DNA of 18,194 bases from Clostridiaceae bacterium (GTDB lineage Bacteria > Bacillota > Clostridia > Oscillospirales > Acutalibacteraceae), in assembly GCA_904502175.1 (NCBI GenBank), contig CAJGDU010000010.1:1-18194 (forward strand), read 5' to 3'. The notes under the pieces were generated by a model that was not told the DNA's origin, ran no database searches, and saw only the letters and a program-made list of their open reading frames with translations. Shown here piece after piece: positions 12,545-18,194 of the stretch. Both the position numbers and the translations under genes were made by a program. Each line of letters begins with the position of its first letter. The first letter of the stretch is position 1.

Positions 12545-13795
12545 TCAGGAATGCCGGTCCTTGATGATGGCAAAGGCTTCATCGGCGATCTCGATGGTCT
12601 CCTTGATGTCTTCATCGGTGAGCGAGGCATTGATGAAATGGTTGTGGTGGTTCGTGATGAAGATGCCGCGTTTGACACACTCCGCGACCCACTCCTGGTG
12701 GAGCATGAGGCTCGGATCATCGGCGATGCGCAGATAGAACAGCGACGGGATGCCGGTGACGTGGAGGTCATACTCGTACTTTTTGGCGGTCTCGAGGAGG
12801 CCGTCTTTCAGCTTCTGTCCCTTGTCGATGAGGATCTGGGGGCAGTTGATGCGTTTCATCTTCTCGATGCAGGCGATGCCGGCGGCGAACGGGACCGCGC
12901 TCATCCAGTAGGAACCGGTGAAGGCCAGAGAACTCATGGCGTTCATCATGTGTTTCTTACCGCAGATGGCGGAGACGTTGTAGCCGTTGGCCAGCGCTTT
13001 ACAGAAGCAGATGAGGTCCGCTTCAAAGCCGAAGTAGTGATCGGAGCCCGCAAGGTCCATGCGGAACCCGGCGCGGACGTCGTCCACGATGAGGACGGTG
13101 CCGGCGTTGTCACAGAGCTTGCGCACCTTGGCCCAGAAATCCTTCGCCGGGAACGTGTTGTCGGCAAAGTTTCCGTGCATGTAGGGCTGGGCGATGACCG
13201 CCGCGATCTCGTCCTTGTTGTCCTCGAAGACCTGCGCCAGCTGGTCATAGTCGTTCCAGTCGACATAGAGGTTGTTTTCCACGTCTTCCGGGATGACGCC
13301 GGCGTAGTCGATCTTCTGGGTCCAGGGCGATACACCGTGGTAGTAGCCCTTGAAGAAGACGAGTTTTTTGCGGTGGGTGTGGGCTCTCGCGCACATGACC
13401 GCGCCGGAGGTGGCGTCGTTGCCGTTCTTGGCAAAGAACGCCCAGTCGGCGGAGGCGACGGTGTCGACCAGCAGGTCGGCAAAGTCGATCATAATGGGGT
13501 TCGGCAGCGTGGTGCAGTCCGAAATGGCCCGCTGTTTTGCCGCGGCCGCGTCTACGTCGGGGTCATTGTACCCGAGGATGTTGGGGCCGTAAGCGCACAT
13601 ATAATCGATGAACCGGTTGCCGTCCAGGTCCCAGAGATAGCTTCCCTGTGCTTTCTGAGAATAAAGCGGGAATGCCTCGATGGGGATATAGCAGCCTTCC
13701 GCGGGGCCCTGATGGCCGTAGATGCCGGAGGGGATGACCTCGCAGGCATGCTCGAACGCGGCTCTGCTCTTCGGAAAATCGTAAACTTTATGCAT
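12545..13795 (-). CDS. Class III (GSA-aminomutase-like) PLP aminotransferase
   Basis: A 416-residue fold-type I enzyme of the glutamate-1-semialdehyde aminomutase / acetylornithine aminotransferase family. Landmarks: FIDYMCAYGPNILGYNDPDV (62-81); KNGNDATSGAVMCARAHT (123-140), the phosphate-binding NGxxAT region; YHGVSPW (152-158); VDDVRAGFR (237-245), with the PLP Asp at 238 and Asp in place of the more usual Glu after it; and FCKALANGY with Schiff-base Lys266. It is last in the transketolase operon, 13 bases after the SCP2-like gene, with GGGAGG 7 bases before the ATG. No other heme-synthesis gene is present, so a true HemL role is unlikely; its substrate is probably a product of the same operon (inference). 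Confidence 0.93.
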   Translation of the reverse strand: MHKVYDFPKSRAAFEHACEVIPSGIYGHQGPAEGCYIPIEAFPLYSQKAQGSYLWDLDGNRFIDYMCAYGPNILGYNDPDVDAAAAKQRAISDCTTLPNPIMIDFADLLVDTVASADWAFFAKNGNDATSGAVMCARAHTHRKKLVFFKGYYHGVSPWTQKIDYAGVIPEDVENNLYVDWNDYDQLAQVFEDNKDEIAAVIAQPYMHGNFADNTFPAKDFWAKVRKLCDNAGTVLIVDDVRAGFRMDLAGSDHYFGFEADLICFCKALANGYNVSAICGKKHMMNAMSSLAFTGSYWMSAVPFAAGIACIEKMKRINCPQILIDKGQKLKDGLLETAKKYEYDLHVTGIPSLFYLRIADDPSLMLHQEWVAECVKRGIFITNHHNHFINASLTDEDIKETIEIADEAFAIIKDRHS

Positions 13796-13808
13796 GACCG
13801 TACCTCCC

Positions 13809-14564
13809 TTACGCCAGATAGAGCGCGACTCTGTCCAGGATGCGGTTGACGTTGTCGACCTGAGAGATCATGCCGCAGATGCGGACTTTGCCCTGGCCGA
13901 TGGATGCCACCGCGTTGATGTTCCCGTCGAAGAGGTCTCTCGCGACATGGATGTCTTTGAATTCCATGGCGCTGGTGTAGTCGCTGCCCGGGTCCTCATG
14001 GAGCGCTGTCAGCACGTGGTTCTTCGCCTTGATGGCTGCGGCGGGCCCGCCGCCGATGGCGACCTTGATGGCTCCGTCCGTGATGTAGCTGGCAGAGAAC
14101 TTGCCGATGTCATCGTTGTTGCCGATTTGGGCGAGCGCTTCCACGATGAGGTGGAACATGAGGATGGTGCTGGTCTCAAAGAACTTCGGATCCTTCAGCG
14201 CGGAGGGTTCCGGCTGGAGGTAGTTTGTGAGGATATCGGTCAGCTTCGTGAAGTTCTTCAGAAGGAAACCGATCTTGGTGAAGCCCTTGGACGGGATGGG
14301 TGTGGTCGTGCCGTCAATGAGGCCGTTGAACTTCTCCGGCGAGGAGAAGGGCAGCTTGACGTCGCAGTTGTCGGCGCCTTCCACAAAGGTGCAGGTGCCG
14401 TTTTTGAAGACCAGGGTCCCGGCGGGTCCGCCTTTGACGTCGAACCCGATGGAGACGTCTTTGCCCTCAATGAGCTGTTTTGCCTCCGGGACCATCTCGC
14501 AGAGCCGCGGGATGGAGCCCAGAATGGCGTGCAGGTTGATATAAGCTAATGTTTTCGCATCCAT
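13809..14564 (-). CDS. SCP2-like (sterol carrier protein 2 fold) protein B
   Basis: A 251-residue cytosolic protein with what looks like two SCP2-type half-domains. The first is about residues 37-115 (VSIGFDVKGGPAGTLVFKNG, then CDVKLPFSSPEKFNGLIDG). The second is about 165-251 (FKDIHVARDLFDGNINAVAS, IGQGKVRICGMISQVDNVN). SCP2 folds hold lipids or other hydrophobic ligands in a tunnel. I chose the ATG at 14564 (GAGG 8 bases upstream, 10 bases after the previous stop); an ATG at 14597 is in frame but lies inside the preceding gene. It is paralogous to the gene before it: both share F-S-S-x-E-K-x-N in the same place. Confidence 0.85.
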   Translation of the reverse strand: MDAKTLAYINLHAILGSIPRLCEMVPEAKQLIEGKDVSIGFDVKGGPAGTLVFKNGTCTFVEGADNCDVKLPFSSPEKFNGLIDGTTTPIPSKGFTKIGFLLKNFTKLTDILTNYLQPEPSALKDPKFFETSTILMFHLIVEALAQIGNNDDIGKFSASYITDGAIKVAIGGGPAAAIKAKNHVLTALHEDPGSDYTSAMEFKDIHVARDLFDGNINAVASIGQGKVRICGMISQVDNVNRILDRVALYLA

Positions 14565-14574
14565 ACCCTCAACC

Positions 14575-15369
14575 TCACTTTGCGTAGCCGCCGACATGCA
14601 TCATCATGTCGCCGATCTGGACACCGAACTCGGGGCCGCCCTCCATCATCAGCTGGGAGTTGGCGGTCATCTCAAACATATCGCCAATGTCGAGCAGGAT
14701 GAGGAGTGCCGATTTCGGGGTGTCGAATTTCATCGTAAAGAACGGTTTCGCTCTGGGGTATGCGCCGCGGCCGGCTTTGGACTTGCCCTCTTTGATGCGC
14801 AGGTATGCGGTGGTCTCCGGATAACCTTCCACGCTCCACTGATAGCAGCGGTCGGGGGAAGCCTTGACCCACTCGCTGATCTTCGGCTCGCCCATCTTGT
14901 TGAGGGCAGAGATGCCGGAGGACAGCAGGTAGAAATAAAGCTTGCAGAGAAGGACCTGGGTCTTTTCATCTGCGGGGGGCTCTTCCATGTTGAGGAGCGA
15001 GGACATCTTCAGAAGGACCTGCATGAACAGGACGAACTTCTTGAAGTTGCCGATCTTGAAGGCCGGAAGCTTCATCATATCGCCCTTCATGAAGGCATTC
15101 ATCTTCTCCATGGAGGAGAAGGCGAGCTCGGCATCGATCTTGCCGTCGCCGCTGTAGGGCTCCAGGCGGACTTTCGTCCACTCGCCGTTTTCGACGTGGA
15201 AGTGGACCGCCTCAATGCCGTCGTCGGTCTTTGCGGAAACCTGATAGATCGCATCGACGCCTTTGAACTGTTTATGCAGGCTCTCGACGTCTGTCGCAAT
15301 GGTTTTCAGCAGCGGGAGAGCACCCGCCATGAACACTTTATTCGTATAAAGAGTTTCGTTGCTAGGCAT
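14575..15369 (-). CDS. SCP2-like (sterol carrier protein 2 fold) protein A
   Basis: 264 residues, paralogous to the next gene. The first SCP2-like half is about 40-120 (IEAVHFHVENGEWTKV, KIDAELAFSSMEKMNAFMKG). A second, divergent half is about 170-264 (FTMKFDTPKSALLILLDIGD, then SQLMMEGGPEFGVQIGDMMM). It has many Met and Phe residues, fitting a hydrophobic pocket. The ATG at 15369 has GGGGAG 6 bases upstream. It follows the transketolase C gene by 16 bases and precedes its paralog by 10, so it is cotranscribed. The ligand is unknown; the neighbours suggest a carrier for a hydrophobic intermediate handled by the ThDP and PLP enzymes (inference). Confidence 0.82.
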   Translation of the reverse strand: MPSNETLYTNKVFMAGALPLLKTIATDVESLHKQFKGVDAIYQVSAKTDDGIEAVHFHVENGEWTKVRLEPYSGDGKIDAELAFSSMEKMNAFMKGDMMKLPAFKIGNFKKFVLFMQVLLKMSSLLNMEEPPADEKTQVLLCKLYFYLLSSGISALNKMGEPKISEWVKASPDRCYQWSVEGYPETTAYLRIKEGKSKAGRGAYPRAKPFFTMKFDTPKSALLILLDIGDMFEMTANSQLMMEGGPEFGVQIGDMMMHVGGYAK

Positions 15370-15385
15370 ACTGTTCTCCCCTTTC

Positions 15386-16396
15386 TTAATACTCATCTTT
15401 CCAGGTCAGGTCGGTGTCGAATTCGACGCCGATGAGCTTGGAAATACTGTTGCAGATGCCGTTGGCGTCAATGCCGGCGATGGCCAGAAGGTCTTCCTGG
15501 AGACCGATGGTCGAGAAGGAATTGTCGTGGCCGAGCATCTTGAACTTGCAGGGCTTGCCGGACTCGGCGATGACTTCCGCGACGGCGGAGCCGAGGCCGC
15601 CCTGGGTGACGTGGTCTTCCGCGGTGATGATGACACCGGTCTCTTCCACGGCTTTCAGGATGGCTTCCTTGTCGAGCGGCTTGATGGTGTGCATGTTGAG
15701 GACCCGGACGTTCAGACCGGCATCCGCTTTGATCATGCGGGCCGCCTGCATGGCCTCGAAGACACAGGAGCCGCAGGCGATGATGGTGAGGTCGTTGCCC
15801 TCGGTCATGACGCTGGCCTTGTCCCACTCGAAGTCGACATCCTGCACGTTCGGATAGATGACCTGGTCGAAGCCGCGGTTGATGCGGATGTAGACCGGGC
15901 CGGGGATGTCATAGGCCGCTTTGACCGCGTGGAATGTTTCCGCGCCGTCGCAGGGGTTGATGACCGTGAAGTTCGGCAGGGACTTCATGACTGCAAGGTC
16001 GATGATGCAGTGGTGGGTGGAGCCCGCCTGGCCGAAGGACGTACCTGCGTGGGTACCGATGATCTTGACTGGGACATTCATGTAAGCGATGTCCGTGTGG
16101 ATCTGGTCGAGGGACCGGGCTGCCGCGAAGATGGCAAAGGTGGACGCGAAGGCCACCAGGCCGTTTTTGGCAAGGCCGGCCGCGACGCCGAACATGTTCT
16201 GCTCCGCGATGCCCACATTGTAGAAGCGGTCCGGGAACTCTTTTCCGAACATACCGATCTTGGTGGACTTCGCGAGGTCAGCCGTCAGCGCGACGACTTC
16301 CGGATGTTCTCTGCCCAGTTCACAGAGAGCGAGACCGTAGCACTCCGCCGTGGAGAGCTTGGTCGTATCGAGACTGGTGTATACCATTCCTCCCAT
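15386..16396 (-). CDS. Transketolase, C-terminal subunit
   Basis: The pyrimidine-binding and C-terminal domains of a split transketolase, 336 residues. VGIAEQNMFGVAAGLA carries the catalytic Glu65 that activates the ThDP aminopyrimidine; THAGTSFGQAGSTHHCIIDLA follows in the same domain; the C-terminal domain starts near 205 (DLTIIACGSCVFEAMQAA). Its ribosome site (GGAGGG, 16409-16404) overlaps the stop region of the N-subunit gene, giving tight coupling; spacing to the ATG at 16396 is 7 bases. The ATG at 16387 is less likely because its ribosome site would be too close. The two subunits should form one alpha2beta2 enzyme. The natural sugar substrates cannot be told from sequence. Confidence 0.94.
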   Translation of the reverse strand: MGGMVYTSLDTTKLSTAECYGLALCELGREHPEVVALTADLAKSTKIGMFGKEFPDRFYNVGIAEQNMFGVAAGLAKNGLVAFASTFAIFAAARSLDQIHTDIAYMNVPVKIIGTHAGTSFGQAGSTHHCIIDLAVMKSLPNFTVINPCDGAETFHAVKAAYDIPGPVYIRINRGFDQVIYPNVQDVDFEWDKASVMTEGNDLTIIACGSCVFEAMQAARMIKADAGLNVRVLNMHTIKPLDKEAILKAVEETGVIITAEDHVTQGGLGSAVAEVIAESGKPCKFKMLGHDNSFSTIGLQEDLLAIAGIDANGICNSISKLIGVEFDTDLTWKDEY

Positions 16397-16399
16397 AAC

Positions 16400-17293
16400 T
16401 TAACCCTCCTTTTCTGCGCGGGCAACGCGTTTCTGATAGTACTCGTCGAGGGACGCGTGCGCCTTTTCGAACATCTCATCGGAGAAGGAACCGTAGTGCC
16501 AGGTGTAGTCGCCGGCAATGAAGTCGATGCCTTCGCCCTTGATGGTATCCATGATGATGGCGGTCGGTTTGTCGCCGCCGTTCTGGTGGTTGGCAATGGC
16601 CTTTTCAATGGCGTCGTTCAGCTCTTTGAAGTTGTGGCCGTCGACCCGGAGGACATCGAAACCGAAGGTCCGGAACTTTTCGTCGACGGGCTCGATGTTC
16701 ATCTCATCTTTGACCGCGCCGTCGATCATGAGTTTGTTGTTGTCGACGAGGACGACGACGTTGGACAGCTTGAACTGCGCGGCACTCATGGCGCCTTCCC
16801 AGTTGGAGCCCTCATTGAGTTCTCCGTCGCCGGTCATGCAGTAGACCATATAGTCCTTCTTGTTCTGACGGGCGGCAAGCGCGATGCCGACCGCGAGGGA
16901 CAGGCCGTGTCCCAGAGAACCGGTGGAGACATCGCAGCCTTTGACTTTGTTGCAGTCGAGGTGCATACCGATCTTGGCACCGGTCAGGTTGAAGATGTGC
17001 AGCTCCTCTTCCGGCATATAGCCGAAGTCCACGAGGACGGGAGCATAGGCGATGGCGGCATGGCCCTTCGAGAGGACAAAGCGGTCGCGGTCCGCCCACT
17101 CGGGGTCTTTCGGGTCCAGTTTCATGAACCGATGGTACAGGATGGTCAGAGCATCGAGCGCGGACATGCCGCCGCCGATATGACCGGAACCACCCCAGGA
17201 GACGGTCTTGACCGTCAGATGCCGCAGGTCGTTCGCTTTCTTTTCGAGACGAAGCCATTCCTGTTTGTCGAACGGCTTGTAGTCAGCTGGCAT
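16400..17293 (-). CDS. Transketolase, N-terminal (ThDP-binding) subunit
   Basis: The PP domain of a split transketolase, 297 residues from the ATG at 17293. The ThDP/Mg motif is GDGELNEG (155-162), ending in the Asn pair DNN (184-186). GSGHIGGGMSALD (35-47), KGHAAIAYAP (76-85) and STGSLGHGLSLAVG (123-136) are standard transketolase blocks. An in-frame ATG at 17302 has its AGGAG only one base away, so the later start is preferred. It is first in the operon: C subunit 3 bases on, then two SCP2-like genes and the class III aminotransferase. The inverted repeat and promoter at 17312-17378 lie directly upstream. Confidence 0.94.
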   Translation of the reverse strand: MPADYKPFDKQEWLRLEKKANDLRHLTVKTVSWGGSGHIGGGMSALDALTILYHRFMKLDPKDPEWADRDRFVLSKGHAAIAYAPVLVDFGYMPEEELHIFNLTGAKIGMHLDCNKVKGCDVSTGSLGHGLSLAVGIALAARQNKKDYMVYCMTGDGELNEGSNWEGAMSAAQFKLSNVVVLVDNNKLMIDGAVKDEMNIEPVDEKFRTFGFDVLRVDGHNFKELNDAIEKAIANHQNGGDKPTAIIMDTIKGEGIDFIAGDYTWHYGSFSDEMFEKAHASLDEYYQKRVARAEKEG

Positions 17294-17311
17294 AGATTTC
17301 ATTCTCCTTTC

Positions 17312-17378
17312 TTATCTATTAAATACTCGAATAATATCTAACACTTTCAGTGTAATAGATAAAAAAGTAGTTCGTCAA
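17312..17378 (-). promoter_or_regulatory. Promoter and nested inverted repeats of the transketolase operon
   Basis: On the minus strand, TTGACG (17378-17373) is followed after 18 bases by TACACT (17354-17349), an acceptable promoter. A perfect 10-base inverted repeat, TTATCTATTA (17312-17321) and TAATAGATAA (17353-17362), brackets the -10 and transcription start. A smaller dyad, ACACT-TTC-AGTGT (17341-17353), covers the -10 itself. This suggests an operator for a dimeric or paired regulator; the regulator is not identified. Confidence 0.6.
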
Positions 17379-17417
17379 GTTATGTTTTCATTCAATATGC
17401 CGAGAGACGTGCAGTGG

Positions 17418-17445
17418 TTTACAGTCGTTCCCCTTTCTGTATAAT
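17418..17445 (+). promoter_or_regulatory. Promoter of the GNAT gene
   Basis: TTTACA (17418-17423) and a perfect TATAAT (17440-17445), 16 bases apart, 44 bases before the start codon. Confidence 0.8.
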
Positions 17446-17489
17446 AGACATAAAGGATTCCCTTAACAAACCACAAGGAGAAAAAAGCC

Positions 17490-18023
17490 ATGCTGGAGAC
17501 AGAAAGACTCATCCTACGCCTCTGGAACGAGTCGGACGCGGCCGACCTGTTCGTGTTCGCCTCTGACGACCGGGTCGGCCCCGCGGCGGGATGGCAGCCG
17601 CATAAAAGTCAGGAAGAGAGCCGTCAGATCATCCGCGATGTGCTTTCCTTTCCGGAAACCTATGCCATCGTCTGGAAAGAAACCGGAAGAGTCATCGGCT
17701 CTGTCGGTCTCATGCAGGGGAAACAGAGCAATCTGACACTGACGGAAAACGAAGCGGAGCTCGGGTTCTGGGTCGGGGTCCCCTACTGGAACCGGGGCAT
17801 CATGACCGAAGCGGCCACCGAACTCATCCGCCACGGGTTCGAAGATTTGGGGCTCAGCCGTATCTTCTGCGGATACTTCGAGGGAAACGAGCGCTCCGCC
17901 GGCGTCCAGAGGAAACTGGGCTTCCAATACCGGAAAACCATTCCGGACTATTATGCCGCGCAGCTGGACGAAACGCGCAGCCTGATCGTTCAGGTGCTGA
18001 CCAATCCGAAATACGAAATATAA
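17490..18023 (+). CDS. GNAT-family N-acetyltransferase (RimJ/RimL type)
   Basis: A 177-residue acetyl-CoA-dependent transferase. The N-terminus METERLILRLWNESDAADLF is typical of the RimJ/RimL ribosomal-protein acetyltransferase branch. The acetyl-CoA site is within ELGFWVGVPYWNRGIMTEAATELIRHGF, whose WNRGIMTEA replaces the usual Q/R-x-x-G-x-G/A loop. NERSAGVQRKLGFQY near 137-151 is motif B. Many such proteins acetylate ribosomal proteins, antibiotics or small amines; the substrate here is unknown. AAGGAG lies 9 bases before the ATG. It is monocistronic and convergent with the rRNA operon end. Confidence 0.92.
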   Translation: MLETERLILRLWNESDAADLFVFASDDRVGPAAGWQPHKSQEESRQIIRDVLSFPETYAIVWKETGRVIGSVGLMQGKQSNLTLTENEAELGFWVGVPYWNRGIMTEAATELIRHGFEDLGLSRIFCGYFEGNERSAGVQRKLGFQYRKTIPDYYAAQLDETRSLIVQVLTNPKYEI

Positions 18024-18058
18024 AAAAGAGCGTAGCTTACAGCTACGCTCTTCTTTTT
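18022..18058. terminator. Shared bidirectional terminator of the GNAT gene and the rRNA operon
   Basis: GAGCGTAGCT (18028-18037) and AGCTACGCTC (18041-18050) pair perfectly, extended by AA/TT. The plus tail is TTCTTTTT (18051-18058), reaching the CCA end of the tRNA gene. The minus tail is a run of six Ts (18027-18022) just after the GNAT stop. It ends both transcripts. Confidence 0.93.
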
Positions 18059-18133
18059 GGCGCCCCAAACAGGGCTCGAACCTGTGACACCGCGGTTAAC
18101 AGCCGCGTGCTCTACCGACTGAGCTATTGAGGC
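18058..18133 (-). tRNA. trnN: tRNA-Asn (GTT anticodon)
   Basis: Read on the minus strand: acceptor stem GCCTCAA (18133-18127) with TTGGGGC (18068-18062, one G-U pair), D arm GCTC-GAGC, anticodon stem-loop with CTGTTAA (anticodon GTT), and T arm ACAGG-TTCGAGC-CCTGT. The discriminator base is G and CCA is encoded (18060-18058). It lies directly downstream of the 5S rRNA gene, so it is the last gene of an rRNA operon. Confidence 0.97.
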
Positions 18134-18144
18134 AAAGAGAAAAG

Positions 18145-18194
18145 TCGGCGTCGCCCTATCTTCCCAGGGGGCTGCCCCCCAAGTATTTTCGGCA
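18145..18194 (-). rRNA. rrf: 5S ribosomal RNA, 3' part (cut by the window edge)
   Basis: On the minus strand the last 50 bases of 5S rRNA are recognisable: GCCGAAAATACTTGG, then the CCTGGGAAGATAGG block and the terminal GGCGACGCCGA that pairs with the 5' end. The 5' part is beyond the right edge. The exact 3' end is uncertain by a few bases. About 11 bases separate it from tRNA-Asn. Confidence 0.88.

Noticed and set aside
12545..13795. Assignment of the class III aminotransferase as HemL
   Set aside because: No other heme gene is nearby, the operon partners are unrelated to heme, and the post-Asp residue differs from the usual DEV motif.
15359..17341. A 660-codon antisense frame over both transketolase genes, and similar long frames at 5480-6886, 6825-8135 and 12539-13849
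   Set aside because: Same composition artefact; all lie opposite confidently identified genes and have no ribosome site or family resemblance.
11950..17467. The 11-mer ATTCCCTTAAC in the leaders of both the lipoprotein and GNAT genes
   Set aside because: In 18 kb many 11-mers are expected to repeat by chance, and there is no wider similarity around the two copies.

Overview
The window looks like chromosome from an anaerobic, fairly GC-rich Bacillota, most likely class Clostridia (inference). The support is oxygen-sensitive class III ribonucleotide reductase, AGGAGG ribosome sites before nearly every gene, GTG and TTG starts, a CIRCE heat-shock operator, NrdR-type boxes, an FMN riboswitch with an intrinsic terminator, and a transketolase split into two genes. 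I see no integrase, transposase, CRISPR array or phage gene.

Layout. (1) 1-300: promoter, FMN riboswitch and terminator on the minus strand, leading to a flavin gene beyond the left edge. (2) 305-3248: nrdD-nrdG on the minus strand with a promoter and NrdR-like boxes. (3) 3250-5416: a compact regulatory island. It holds a DUF436 (YwlG-like) gene whose frame runs through its own terminator, an XRE regulator overlapping an ImmA/IrrE-type metalloprotease, and a convergent 111-residue orphan gene. Copies of one 14-base box sit in front of these genes, with matching 35-base spacing to two -10 elements. I consider this the best candidate for an undescribed system. (4) 5419-10690: a minus-strand operon of TetR regulator, DUF4003, PLP aminotransferase, trpS and mgtE. 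Its promoter shares its -35 bases with a divergent promoter for a 60-residue membrane peptide. (5) 10936-11989: a candidate small RNA, an Hsp20 gene with a structured leader, and a CIRCE element. (6) 11990-12496: a lipoprotein. (7) 12545-17378: a minus-strand operon of split transketolase, two paralogous SCP2-like proteins and a class III aminotransferase, with an inverted repeat around its promoter. (8) 17418-18194: a GNAT acetyltransferase facing the end of an rRNA operon (5S rRNA, tRNA-Asn), the two sharing a bidirectional terminator.

How the parts work together (inference). The XRE-protease pair resembles ImmR-ImmA and DdrO-IrrE switches, in which the protease destroys the regulator on a signal. 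Here the pair appears to be a free-standing chromosomal switch controlling itself, the orphan gene and perhaps DUF436. The transketolase operon joins ThDP two-carbon chemistry, PLP transamination and lipid-pocket proteins, and suggests an uncharacterised pathway with a hydrophobic intermediate. The rest is housekeeping: dNTP synthesis, Trp-tRNA charging, magnesium transport and chaperone function. Large antisense frames over nrdD, mgtE, trpS and the transketolase genes are by-products of GC-rich codon use and are not annotated.
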